A DNA stretch of 5,601 nt, from NCBI GenBank assembly GCA_946481035.1, contig CAMLNK010000329.1:1-5601 (forward strand), given 5' to 3'. The stretch comes from an uncultured Dyadobacter sp. (GTDB lineage: Bacteria; Bacteroidota; Bacteroidia; Cytophagales; Spirosomataceae). Below, piece by piece: positions 1 through 5,597 of the stretch. Each line of letters starts with the position of its first letter. The stretch's first letter is position 1. A program made the translations under genes and the position numbers. The notes under the pieces are model-generated. The model had not been told where the DNA came from. It made no database searches and worked only from the letters and a program-made list of their open reading frames with translations.

Positions 1-408
1 GAAAAAGCGGCGGCGTTCCTCGCTGCCGTCACGGATCAGGTCGGTGTCGTCCGGGGCGATGAGGACGACGGGAAAAAGGCCGATATGGTCGCTAAGACGG
101 TCGTAATGCTTTTTATCAGCCATGAAAACCTTCCGCTGGCCGCGTTGCAGGCTGCACGTGATCTGAATGTGCTTGTCGTGCTCGTTGAACACGCCGTCGA
201 TGAGAAAGAAATCAGCCGTGTGCCGGATGCCGAGCGCGTCCTGGTTATGAAATGCACTTTTGGTAAGTGTCAGGAAATAGATAGCGTCGAGCAGGTTGGT
301 TTTGCCGCTGCCGTTCTCGCCCACGATACAGTTCACATGTTGTCCAAAAGTGAAGGCCTTCTCCTCATAGCTTTTAAAGTAGGTAAGACGGAGCTTTTCT
401 AGCCACAT
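1..408 (-). CDS. recF: DNA replication/repair protein RecF, N-terminal part (cut by window edge)
   Basis: Reading the minus strand from the ATG at 408-406 gives 136 uninterrupted codons to the window edge, beginning MWLEKLRLTYFKSYEEKAF. This is the typical RecF opening of a short beta strand and an F-x-x-Y segment. A Walker A motif, GENGSGKT, lies at residues 30-37, followed by NLLDAIYFL. Near residues 112-136 is the RecF-type stretch FPVVLIAPDD...LIRDGSEERRRFF. RecF is an SMC-like ABC ATPase that binds gapped DNA with RecO and RecR and helps load RecA. The signature motif, Walker B and the rest of the roughly 360-residue protein lie outside the window. The gene is divergent from pdhA across 124 bp. 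No Shine-Dalgarno is visible before the ATG; the upstream sequence is A/T-rich. The family call is firm; only completeness is unknown. Confidence 0.95.
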   Translation of the reverse strand, partial: MWLEKLRLTYFKSYEEKAFTFGQHVNCIVGENGSGKTNLLDAIYFLTLTKSAFHNQDALGIRHTADFFLIDGVFNEHDKHIQITCSLQRGQRKVFMADKKHYDRLSDHIGLFPVVLIAPDDTDLIRDGSEERRRFF

Positions 409-415
409 GAACTTC

Positions 416-443
416 TTTGTTATTTAGTTTATGCTTATTTTCG
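416..443 (+). promoter_or_regulatory. Candidate Bacteroidota-type promoter for pdhA
   Basis: A TTTG at 416-419 is followed after 16 nt by TATTTTCG at 436-443, which matches the Bacteroidota -7 consensus TAnnTTTG at five of six fixed positions. The spacer is slightly short for the usual TTG/TAnnTTTG pair, so this is weak. If it is real, the transcript would start near 450 and pdhA would have a leader of about 80 nt. A second partial -7 match, TAACTTTA at 488-495, has no TTG at a suitable distance. I found no convincing counterpart for recF on the opposite strand. Confidence 0.25.
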
Positions 444-467
444 CACATCATTGCGTGAGTACGGCAA

Positions 468-480
468 AACAGACTCTGTT
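468..480. repeat. Perfect 13-nt palindrome in the recF/pdhA intergenic region
   Basis: AACAGA at 468-473 and TCTGTT at 475-480 are exact reverse complements around a single central C. The site is compact and has no spacer, so it looks more like a dimeric repressor or activator operator than an RNA hairpin. It lies between two divergent genes and could serve either one. A chance palindrome of this length in 124 bp is possible. No regulator gene is nearby to support the reading. Confidence 0.3.
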
Positions 481-488
481 CATACCAT

Positions 489-512
489 AACTTTAAGACA
501 AAGTTCTGTCTT
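489..512 (+). promoter_or_regulatory. Two overlapping alternative hairpins in the pdhA leader
   Basis: Two perfect 6-bp stems share sequence. AACTTT (489-494) pairs with AAAGTT (500-505) over a 5-nt loop. AAGACA (495-500) pairs with TGTCTT (507-512) over a 6-nt loop. Position 500 is used by both stems, and each stem occupies most of the other's loop, so they exclude one another. They sit 20-44 nt before the pdhA ATG. The arrangement could be a leader switch, a protein operator or coincidence. Both stems are A/T-rich and would be weak as RNA. Confidence 0.25.
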
Positions 513-532
513 TATAAACGAGAACCAAATAC

Positions 533-1564
533 ATGGCCACCGTTACTGAGAAAAAGAAAGCATCAGCCCCCAAAAAGTTACAGCATCCGAAGGAGCAATA
601 CATGTTCTGGTTCGAGAATATGCTTTTACAACGCCGTTTTGAAGAAAAATCGGGCCAGTTGTACGGTCAACAGAAGATTCGTGGATTTTGTCACCTGTAC
701 ATCGGCCAGGAAGCCTGCTCTTCCGGCGCGGTGAGTGCCCTCAAAAAAGGCGACAAGTACATTACCGCTTACCGCGACCACGGTATTCCGCTCGCATTGG
801 GCACGAGCCCGAATGCGATCATGGCTGAGCTGTACGGCAAAAAGACCGGCACTACCAAAGGTAAAGGCGGTTCCATGCACATTTTTGATAAAGAAGTGGG
901 TTTCGTAGGAGGTCACGGTATCGTAGGCGGCCAGATTCCCCTGGGTGCTGGACTTGCATTTGCTGAGAAATACAACAAAACCGATAACCTGTGTATCTGT
1001 TACTTCGGTGACGGTGCGATCCGCCAGGGTTCATTCCACGAAACGCTGAACATGGCGATGAGCTGGAAATTACCGGTGATCTTCGTGGTTGAAAACAATG
1101 GTTACGCAATGGGTACCTCCGTGGCTCGTTCGTCCAATGTTACCGAGCTTTATACCCTCGGCGAGGCATATGACATTCCTTCCGAGCCGGTTGATGGTAT
1201 GAGCGTTGAGGCGATCCACGAAGCGGTTTCCCGCGCAGCGGAGCGCGCACGCAAAGGCGATGGCCCTACTTTCCTCGAATTCCGTACCTACCGTTACCGC
1301 GGACACTCGATGTCCGATCCTCAGAAGTACCGTTCGAAAGAGGAGGTAGAAGAATACAAACACCGCGACCCGATCGAGCAGATCCGTGCGGTGATCCTCG
1401 AAAACAAGATTGCTACCGAGGAAGAGCTCGAAAACATCGATAAAAAAGTAAAAGAAATCGTTGCTGAATCCGTGCAATTCGCCGAGGAATCGGAGTGGCC
1501 GGATCCAAAAGAAGCCTACACAGACGTGTACGTTGAGAACGACTATCCTTTTGTAATGGAGTAA
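533..1564 (+). CDS. pdhA: Pyruvate dehydrogenase E1 component, alpha subunit
   Basis: This 343-residue protein is the thiamine-diphosphate-binding alpha chain of a heterotetrameric E1. With E1-beta it decarboxylates pyruvate and passes the acetyl group to E2 lipoamide, feeding acetyl-CoA synthesis in the cytoplasm. Visible family marks are LLQRRFEEKSGQLYGQ (31-46), GFCHLYIGQEA (51-61), GHGIVGGQIPLGAGLAFA (127-144), and the ThDP/Mg motif running from GDG (159-161) to NN (188-189). The loop RYRGHSMSDPQKYR (254-267) contains the conserved active-site His258 and matches the regulatory-serine loop of mitochondrial E1-alpha. Length is normal. The ATG at 533 adds a Lys-rich tail of about 20 residues before the conserved region; the next ATG, at 602, would start at the edge of the first helix, so 533 is preferred. 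No E1-beta or E2 gene follows; a strong terminator closes the gene. A branched-chain oxo-acid E1-alpha is less likely, given the PDH-like motifs and length. Confidence 0.95.
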   Translation: MATVTEKKKASAPKKLQHPKEQYMFWFENMLLQRRFEEKSGQLYGQQKIRGFCHLYIGQEACSSGAVSALKKGDKYITAYRDHGIPLALGTSPNAIMAELYGKKTGTTKGKGGSMHIFDKEVGFVGGHGIVGGQIPLGAGLAFAEKYNKTDNLCICYFGDGAIRQGSFHETLNMAMSWKLPVIFVVENNGYAMGTSVARSSNVTELYTLGEAYDIPSEPVDGMSVEAIHEAVSRAAERARKGDGPTFLEFRTYRYRGHSMSDPQKYRSKEEVEEYKHRDPIEQIRAVILENKIATEEELENIDKKVKEIVAESVQFAEESEWPDPKEAYTDVYVENDYPFVME

Positions 1565-1585
1565 TTTGGTCCAGAACGCATGAAT

Positions 1586-1619
1586 AAAAAACCCGTCGGA
1601 TCACTTCGACGGGTTTTTT
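1586..1619. terminator. Strong symmetric intrinsic terminator after pdhA
   Basis: The segment 1586-1598 (AAAAAACCCGTCG) is exactly complementary to 1607-1619 (CGACGGGTTTTTT). The G/C core CCCGTCG is followed by six T residues. A G-T wobble and an A-T pair can extend the stem into the 8-nt loop and leave a TCAC tetraloop. The stem begins 21 nt after the pdhA stop. The A-tract on the left makes it equally good on the minus strand, so it should also stop any transcript entering from the tatC side. Confidence 0.93.
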
Positions 1620-1669
1620 AAGTAATTTCAGCTTTTCACTTAGATTGAATTCTAGTAATAATTTAAAAT

Positions 1670-2551
1670 ATGTCCCTGGATCAGGATTTTGATAACGAAG
1701 AAGAGGATGGTGAAGGCAAAGAGATGTCGTTCCTCTCGCATCTCGAAGAGTTAAGATGGCACGTGATCCGCGCCGGCGCTTCCATTCTCGTTTTTGCGAT
1801 TCTTGCATTTGTTTACATCCAAGAAATATACCATTATGTAATTGTTGCGCCTTCCCGCCCGGATTTCTGGACATACAGAATGCTTTGTAAACTGTCGGAA
1901 ATCACAGGCTATGAAGATCTCTGCGTAAAATCGCTGAACTTCAAATTGCAGCTTATCGGAATGGGCGACGCCTTTACAATGAGTATGACCTCGTCCGTGA
2001 TCGCCGGGTTGATATTTGCATTTCCCTACGCTTTCTGGGAAATATGGCGCTTCATTAAGCCTGGACTAAAACCTTCGGAAAGACGATCAGCAAGAGGGGC
2101 TGTTTTCTATGTGACATTCCTATTCTTTGCCGGTGTCCTTTTTGGCTATTATGTCGTAAGTCCGCTCGCAATCAATTTTCTTGCAAACTACACGCTCGAT
2201 CCTTCGATCATCAATGAATTCAGCCTTGCATCTTACATTTCGTTGGTAGCAACCTTAACGCTCGCCTGCGGTGTGGCATTTCAGCTGCCGATTGTGGTAT
2301 TTGTTTTGTCAAAAATCGGGATACTCACGCCTTCTTTCATGCGTGAATACCGCAAGCATTCGATGATCGTGATCCTGATCGTGGCGGCGGTTATTACGCC
2401 TTCGCCTGACATTTACAGCCAGGTACTCGTTGCGATTCCGCTGTTCCTGCTTTATGAACTGAGTATTATGGTTTCAGCTAAGGTAGAACGCGAAAAACTC
2501 GCCGAGGAGAAGCGTTTGGCCAAGTTAGGCGGAACAACTACCGAAGATTGA
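1670..2551 (+). CDS. tatC: Sec-independent (twin-arginine) protein translocase subunit TatC
   Basis: This 293-residue inner-membrane protein is the TatC receptor that recognises twin-arginine signal peptides of folded exported proteins. The cytoplasmic N-terminus is acidic and ends in MSFLSHLEELRW (19-30), the family's HLxELR signature, with Glu27 at the signal-peptide-binding position. Six membrane segments are visible at about 33-51, 104-126, 143-170, 188-213, 231-246 and 250-268. The first cytoplasmic loop reads FIKPGLKPSERR (128-139) with the conserved Glu137. TPSPDIYSQ (243-251) holds the conserved Asp247. The first periplasmic loop is longer than in E. coli TatC and carries Cys73 and Cys85. 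TM4 has Gln205 where E. coli has Glu170. A charged tail (271-284) follows TM6. No tatA/tatB gene is adjacent. The ATG has an A/T-rich leader (AATTTAAAAT) and no Shine-Dalgarno. The gene starts 50 bp after the pdhA terminator, so it needs its own promoter, which I could not assign. Confidence 0.96.
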   Translation: MSLDQDFDNEEEDGEGKEMSFLSHLEELRWHVIRAGASILVFAILAFVYIQEIYHYVIVAPSRPDFWTYRMLCKLSEITGYEDLCVKSLNFKLQLIGMGDAFTMSMTSSVIAGLIFAFPYAFWEIWRFIKPGLKPSERRSARGAVFYVTFLFFAGVLFGYYVVSPLAINFLANYTLDPSIINEFSLASYISLVATLTLACGVAFQLPIVVFVLSKIGILTPSFMREYRKHSMIVILIVAAVITPSPDIYSQVLVAIPLFLLYELSIMVSAKVEREKLAEEKRLAKLGGTTTED

Positions 2552-2566
2552 TTTCAATAAAAGACA

Positions 2567-3661
2567 TTAAGCATTAAACCGCTTGCAGACCTCGGCCAAC
2601 CGGTCGAGGTCTTCTTTTTGGTGCAAACTGCTGATCGCAATGCGCGTAACGGGCGCGTCGGCAGGTGACGGGTAGGGAAAGCAAGAGGCCATAATGCCGT
2701 CTTGAAGCAAATGGTCAAACAATGCAGCATTAGAGGAACAGAATACCGGATAACCGGCAATGGATCCGAAAAGCCGTGTGCCGTCCATTCGATGGTTGAA
2801 ATACAAGATATTATCCAGCAGCAGGTCCAATTGCTTCACATAAGCTTTTTCTTCCAAAAGCATTTTGAACGCGTAAGCATACGCGGGTGCGGGTGGGGAT
2901 GCGCCCGCGTACCAGGGCGATTTCCGAAGCGTATCAATAGCACTTTTGGCACCCCATATTGCCCCTGCCGGGATGCCTAATGCTTTATTAAGGGACGAAA
3001 CAAAGATTGTCGTGGGTAAAATATGTTCCGAAAGTTGCGGGGATATGCCTTTTCCGTGGAAGCCTAGCACGCCAAGCGAATGCGACTCGTCGATAAGCAG
3101 CCATACCTTCGAGGGATTTTCCAATGCATTGAATATTGAAAAATCGAATGCGCATACCATCGGTGAGCCTACCGCGTCGGAGCAGATAATATGGGTAAAG
3201 CCGGGAGAAGTTCTGTTGATTTTTTTAACAGTCTGCTCTGCCCATTCCTGCCAGTTTAATTCGTTCCGCTGAAATGCATTCCCCCATAAAGCAGGATGAA
3301 CGCCTGGCGCATAGTGGTAAGCAATATTGTTCGGATTGGAATGGCCGCCGGCGATGTGCTCAATCGTCTTCATCATCAGTTGCCCGGCCCACATGCCCGA
3401 AGAAACGATGGCTGCTGCCGGAGTTTGCAGAAAATCAGCCAAATGTATTTCGGTTTCCTCGTAAATATCCAGCCGGAGACTATTATTTCTCGAACTTCCG
3501 TAGTGGTTTCCGAAAGTTTCCGTAGCTGCGTACACATATCTACGAAGGTCTTCGTTGTGGCCCATCCCAAGGTAATCGGTGCCGCTGAACCACAAGAATT
3601 CCCTGCCGTCGGTGGTTGCGACGGTCCTGCCGGGAAGTTTCGTGGTATGGTAGGTGTTCAC
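2567..3661 (-). CDS. AONS-like PLP-dependent enzyme (class-II aminotransferase fold), substrate unknown
   Basis: This fold-type-I PLP enzyme resembles the alpha-oxoamine synthase family (8-amino-7-oxononanoate synthase, 2-amino-3-ketobutyrate CoA ligase). With a GTG start at 3661-3659 the product has 364 residues, somewhat shorter than the usual 385-400. Visible motifs are FLWFSGTDYLGM (22-33, like the AONS S-N-D-Y-L-G segment), SSGMWAGQ (87-94), YHYAPGVH (115-122, His116 at the PLP-stacking position), LLIDESHSLGVLGFHGKGI (188-206, with Asp191 and His194), SSLNKALGIPAGAIWG (222-237, Schiff-base Lys226) and TRIAISSLHQKEDLDRL (339-355). The family's usual DEAH is DESH here, and the Gly-rich GTGGSR-type segment reads HYGSSRNNS (53-61). 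No in-frame ATG exists near the start; the GTG lies 8 nt past the epimerase stop, with an AGG at 3671-3669 overlapping that stop. An upstream ATG at 3931 would only add an Arg-rich shadow of the epimerase gene. Product and acyl donor cannot be named. Confidence 0.85.
   Translation of the reverse strand: MNTYHTTKLPGRTVATTDGREFLWFSGTDYLGMGHNEDLRRYVYAATETFGNHYGSSRNNSLRLDIYEETEIHLADFLQTPAAAIVSSGMWAGQLMMKTIEHIAGGHSNPNNIAYHYAPGVHPALWGNAFQRNELNWQEWAEQTVKKINRTSPGFTHIICSDAVGSPMVCAFDFSIFNALENPSKVWLLIDESHSLGVLGFHGKGISPQLSEHILPTTIFVSSLNKALGIPAGAIWGAKSAIDTLRKSPWYAGASPPAPAYAYAFKMLLEEKAYVKQLDLLLDNILYFNHRMDGTRLFGSIAGYPVFCSSNAALFDHLLQDGIMASCFPYPSPADAPVTRIAISSLHQKEDLDRLAEVCKRFNA
2588..2619 (+). terminator. Probable tatC terminator embedded in the convergent gene
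   Basis: On the plus strand GACCTCGGCC (2588-2597) pairs with GGTCGAGGTC (2602-2611) over an AACC loop. This gives a 10-bp stem with one G-U pair, followed by TTCTTTTT (2612-2619). The stem begins 36 nt after the tatC stop. There is no A-tract on its left side, so it works only in the tatC direction. It lies entirely within the last codons of the minus-strand PLP-enzyme gene, where it encodes the segment around EDLDRLAEVC. Confidence 0.8.
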
Positions 3662-3669
3662 AGCGGAAC

Positions 3670-4692
3670 CTATAAAAATTCGGGTTTCAACGCGGCGCCG
3701 GTACCGTTGCCTTCGGCATAAATCACTTTGCCGAAGTCGAAGGTTACACCGGTGGCGGGGTCGTTGCGGATGAGCAGGGAGCCGTCCATATCGACGTAAT
3801 CGAGCAGCGGCAATAAATGCGCAATGGCCGAAATACCGACGCTGGTTTCGGTCATGCAGCCGACCATCGTTTTCATACCTAATGAGCGCGCTTGTGCAAT
3901 CATCCGCAATGCAGCGGTAGGCCCGCCGCATTTGGTCAGTTTTACATTAATGCCGTGGAAAAGGCCATAACATTGCTCCACATCTTCTTCAACAATGCAG
4001 CTTTCGTCGGCAATCACAGGCAGTGCACTCGATGCAAATACCTTTTTCATGCCCTCGATGTCTTCCGCAGGTAGCGGCTGTTCGATGAATTCCACGCCCA
4101 GTGCAGCCAGTTGCGGAGCTAGTTCTATCGTTTTTTCCGCTGTCCAGCCACAATTGGCATCGACGCGGAACAATGCGTCGGTATTCTTTCTCAGCTCTTG
4201 TACAATGCGCAGATCTTCCTGCGTACCCAGTTTGATCTTATAAATCGGCCAGGGAAGTTCCTTCATTTTCTCGACCATCTTTTCCACGGTGTCGATACCG
4301 ATCGTAAAGTTGGTCATCGGAATATTGTCGGGCGACAAGCCCCAGCTTTCGTACAGTTTCTGACCTTTCTTTTTGGCAAAATAATCCTGCGCGGCCTCGT
4401 CCAATGCGCATTGCGCGAACGAATTGTCCCGGAGAAGCGGGTGTACCATGGTCCAGAGTTCTTCCGCGGAAGCATATTTGCCCTTTTCAACAATATCCTT
4501 GACCACATCCAGCGTCCCGATCATATTTCCGATCGTAATGCCATAATAGGGATTGGAAGTGGCCTCACCGAAGCCGGAATGCACGCCGTCGCTGAGCCGG
4601 ACGATCAGCGTTTGCTGTACATCCCGCGAATCGTGGGCAATAGTGAAGGTGTGTTTAAGTTGAAGGTCGAATGTGTGATAGGTAAGGTGCAT
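3670..4692 (-). CDS. Dipeptide epimerase of the enolase superfamily (L-Ala-D/L-Glu epimerase type)
   Basis: This 340-residue protein is a muconate-lactonizing-type enolase-superfamily enzyme that epimerises the C-terminal residue of a dipeptide, classically L-Ala-D-Glu released during peptidoglycan recycling. The capping domain has HTFTIAHDSRD (14-24) as the substrate-covering 20s loop and FGEATSNPYYG (41-51). In the barrel, the acid/base lysine pair K152-x-K154 lies in YKIKLGT. Mg ligands are Asp178 (VDAN), Glu204 (EQP) and Asp229 (ADES). Lys254 (KLTKCGG) is the opposite base. DMDGSLLI (301-308) supplies the Asp-x-Asp pair that in this family binds the dipeptide amino group. All catalytic residues are present and the length is normal. 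The ATG is 29 nt after the nadK stop and the PLP enzyme follows by 8 nt, so the three look co-transcribed. From memory, a Cytophaga hutchinsonii relative prefers other alanine or hydrophobic dipeptides, so Ala-Glu should not be assumed. Confidence 0.92.
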   Translation of the reverse strand: MHLTYHTFDLQLKHTFTIAHDSRDVQQTLIVRLSDGVHSGFGEATSNPYYGITIGNMIGTLDVVKDIVEKGKYASAEELWTMVHPLLRDNSFAQCALDEAAQDYFAKKKGQKLYESWGLSPDNIPMTNFTIGIDTVEKMVEKMKELPWPIYKIKLGTQEDLRIVQELRKNTDALFRVDANCGWTAEKTIELAPQLAALGVEFIEQPLPAEDIEGMKKVFASSALPVIADESCIVEEDVEQCYGLFHGINVKLTKCGGPTAALRMIAQARSLGMKTMVGCMTETSVGISAIAHLLPLLDYVDMDGSLLIRNDPATGVTFDFGKVIYAEGNGTGAALKPEFL

Positions 4693-4715
4693 AGGGTGTC
4701 AGAAGTGAGGATTTC

Positions 4716-4744
4716 GGGGGCCTAGTTACGCATATCGAGCCCCC
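4716..4744 (-). repeat. GC inverted repeat spanning the nadK stop codon
   Basis: Read on the minus strand, GGGGGC (4744-4739) is complementary to GCCCCC (4721-4716) with a 17-nt loop that contains the last nadK codons and ends in its TAG stop. The second arm occupies the start of the 29-nt gap before the epimerase. No T-run follows on either strand, so it is not an intrinsic terminator. It might tune translation coupling or mRNA stability between the two genes, or be chance. Confidence 0.3.
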
Positions 4745-5597
4745 ACGATAGTTTGCTTCGCAATGTATTTAAAAAACTGTCGTCTTTCATTTTGATTAAT
4801 CTTGCAATGAAACCGGCTTTGCGCACGAGCAGCTGCGTGTTCTCATCCACGATGCGGGAGCGCGCGTCGAGCGAGACGAGGAAGTTGCTGCTGCGGCTTT
4901 TTACTTCGAGGCGGATCACGGCGGTATCTTCTACCACCAGCGGGCGAACATTCAGGTTATGCGGGCTAATGGGCGTGACGATGAAGTTCTGCGAATGCGG
5001 CACGAGTACCGGGCCGCCGCAGCTTAACGAGTAGCCCGTGGAGCCGGTGGGCGTCGATACGATGAGCCCGTCGGCCCAGTAGGAGTTCAGAAACTCGTCG
5101 TTCAGGTAGGTATGCACGGTGATCATCGACGACGTATCGGTTTTGGTGATCGTGAAATCGTTCAAACCGAAGTTCAGGCCGTCGAAAAGATCGATATTGG
5201 ACTCAACTTCCACGAGCGTGCGCTCATCGATGCGGAACTGGCTGTTTTCGAGCGCGGCGATCATGTCCGTAATGCGCTCGGGCGATACGGTGGCCAGGAA
5301 GCCGAGCCGGCCGACATTGATACCGATGGCTGGCGTCTGCCGCTTGCCGACGTGCGAAATTGTTTCAAGCAGTGTGCCGTCGCCACCCATGCTCACGACG
5401 AGGCGTGCGTCGAAAAGTTCTTCCGGTTTTTCATAAACCAGTTCGGAATAATGCGAAATGCCGGCCTGGTCCAGAAATGTCCTGAAAGACTTCGAAAGCT
5501 GGACTTCAACTTTTCTGCGCGCCAGTTCATCGAACATATTTTCAATGAACGGCCTTGCGGACTCATTAAAGTTGCGTCCGTGAATGGCGATTTTCAT
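4722..5597 (-). CDS. nadK: NAD kinase (ATP-dependent NADP synthesis)
   Basis: This 291-residue cytoplasmic enzyme phosphorylates NAD to NADP. The order of motifs matches the family. VVSMGGDGTLLETISHVG (67-84) contains the GGDG phosphate/catalytic motif with Asp73. GINVGRLGFLA (92-102) follows. LNDFTITK (145-152) has the conserved Asn-Asp of the NAD site. YWADGLIVSTPTGSTGYSLS (173-192) is the Gly-rich signature, followed by GGPVLVP and SPHNLNVRPLVV (211-222). The C-terminal SKLSWGLDMRN is of a type I associate with Bacteroidota NadK. Length is normal and no key residue is missing. The ATG at 5597-5595 is 4 nt from the window edge, so its promoter and any upstream operon partner cannot be seen. 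It is the first visible gene of the minus-strand cluster that continues into the epimerase and PLP enzyme. Confidence 0.96.
   Translation of the reverse strand: MKIAIHGRNFNESARPFIENMFDELARRKVEVQLSKSFRTFLDQAGISHYSELVYEKPEELFDARLVVSMGGDGTLLETISHVGKRQTPAIGINVGRLGFLATVSPERITDMIAALENSQFRIDERTLVEVESNIDLFDGLNFGLNDFTITKTDTSSMITVHTYLNDEFLNSYWADGLIVSTPTGSTGYSLSCGGPVLVPHSQNFIVTPISPHNLNVRPLVVEDTAVIRLEVKSRSSNFLVSLDARSRIVDENTQLLVRKAGFIARLIKMKDDSFLNTLRSKLSWGLDMRN

Noticed and set aside
85..402. 105-codon plus-strand open frame at the left edge
   Set aside because: Antisense to recF, whose Walker A and downstream motifs are unmistakable on the minus strand.
1070..1477. 135-codon minus-strand open frame inside pdhA
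   Set aside because: Antisense shadow of a firmly identified gene; no family features.
1620..1669. Search for a tatC promoter between the pdhA terminator and the tatC start
   Set aside because: TAATTTCA and TAGATTGA are only partial matches to TAnnTTTG and have no well-spaced TTG; not strong enough to annotate.
1413..1874. 153-codon minus-strand open frame
   Set aside because: It spans the pdhA end, the strong terminator and the tatC start, and its translation shows no domain; chance open frame.
2547..2558. Short ATTGA/TCAAT dyad at the tatC stop codon, considered as a terminator
   Set aside because: The stem is only 5 bp with a 2-nt loop, A/T-rich, with no T-run in the right place on either strand.
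3296..3721. 141-codon plus-strand open frame
   Set aside because: Antisense to the PLP enzyme and the epimerase end; composition is that of a shadow frame.
3662..3931. N-terminal extension of the PLP-enzyme reading frame back to an ATG at 3931
   Set aside because: The extra 90 residues are Arg-rich low-quality sequence lying wholly over the well-supported end of the epimerase gene; the family similarity begins only after the GTG at 3661.
4198..4725. 175-codon open frame on the plus strand
   Set aside because: It is antisense to the epimerase, has no recognisable motif, and is explained as a shadow of that gene's codon pattern.
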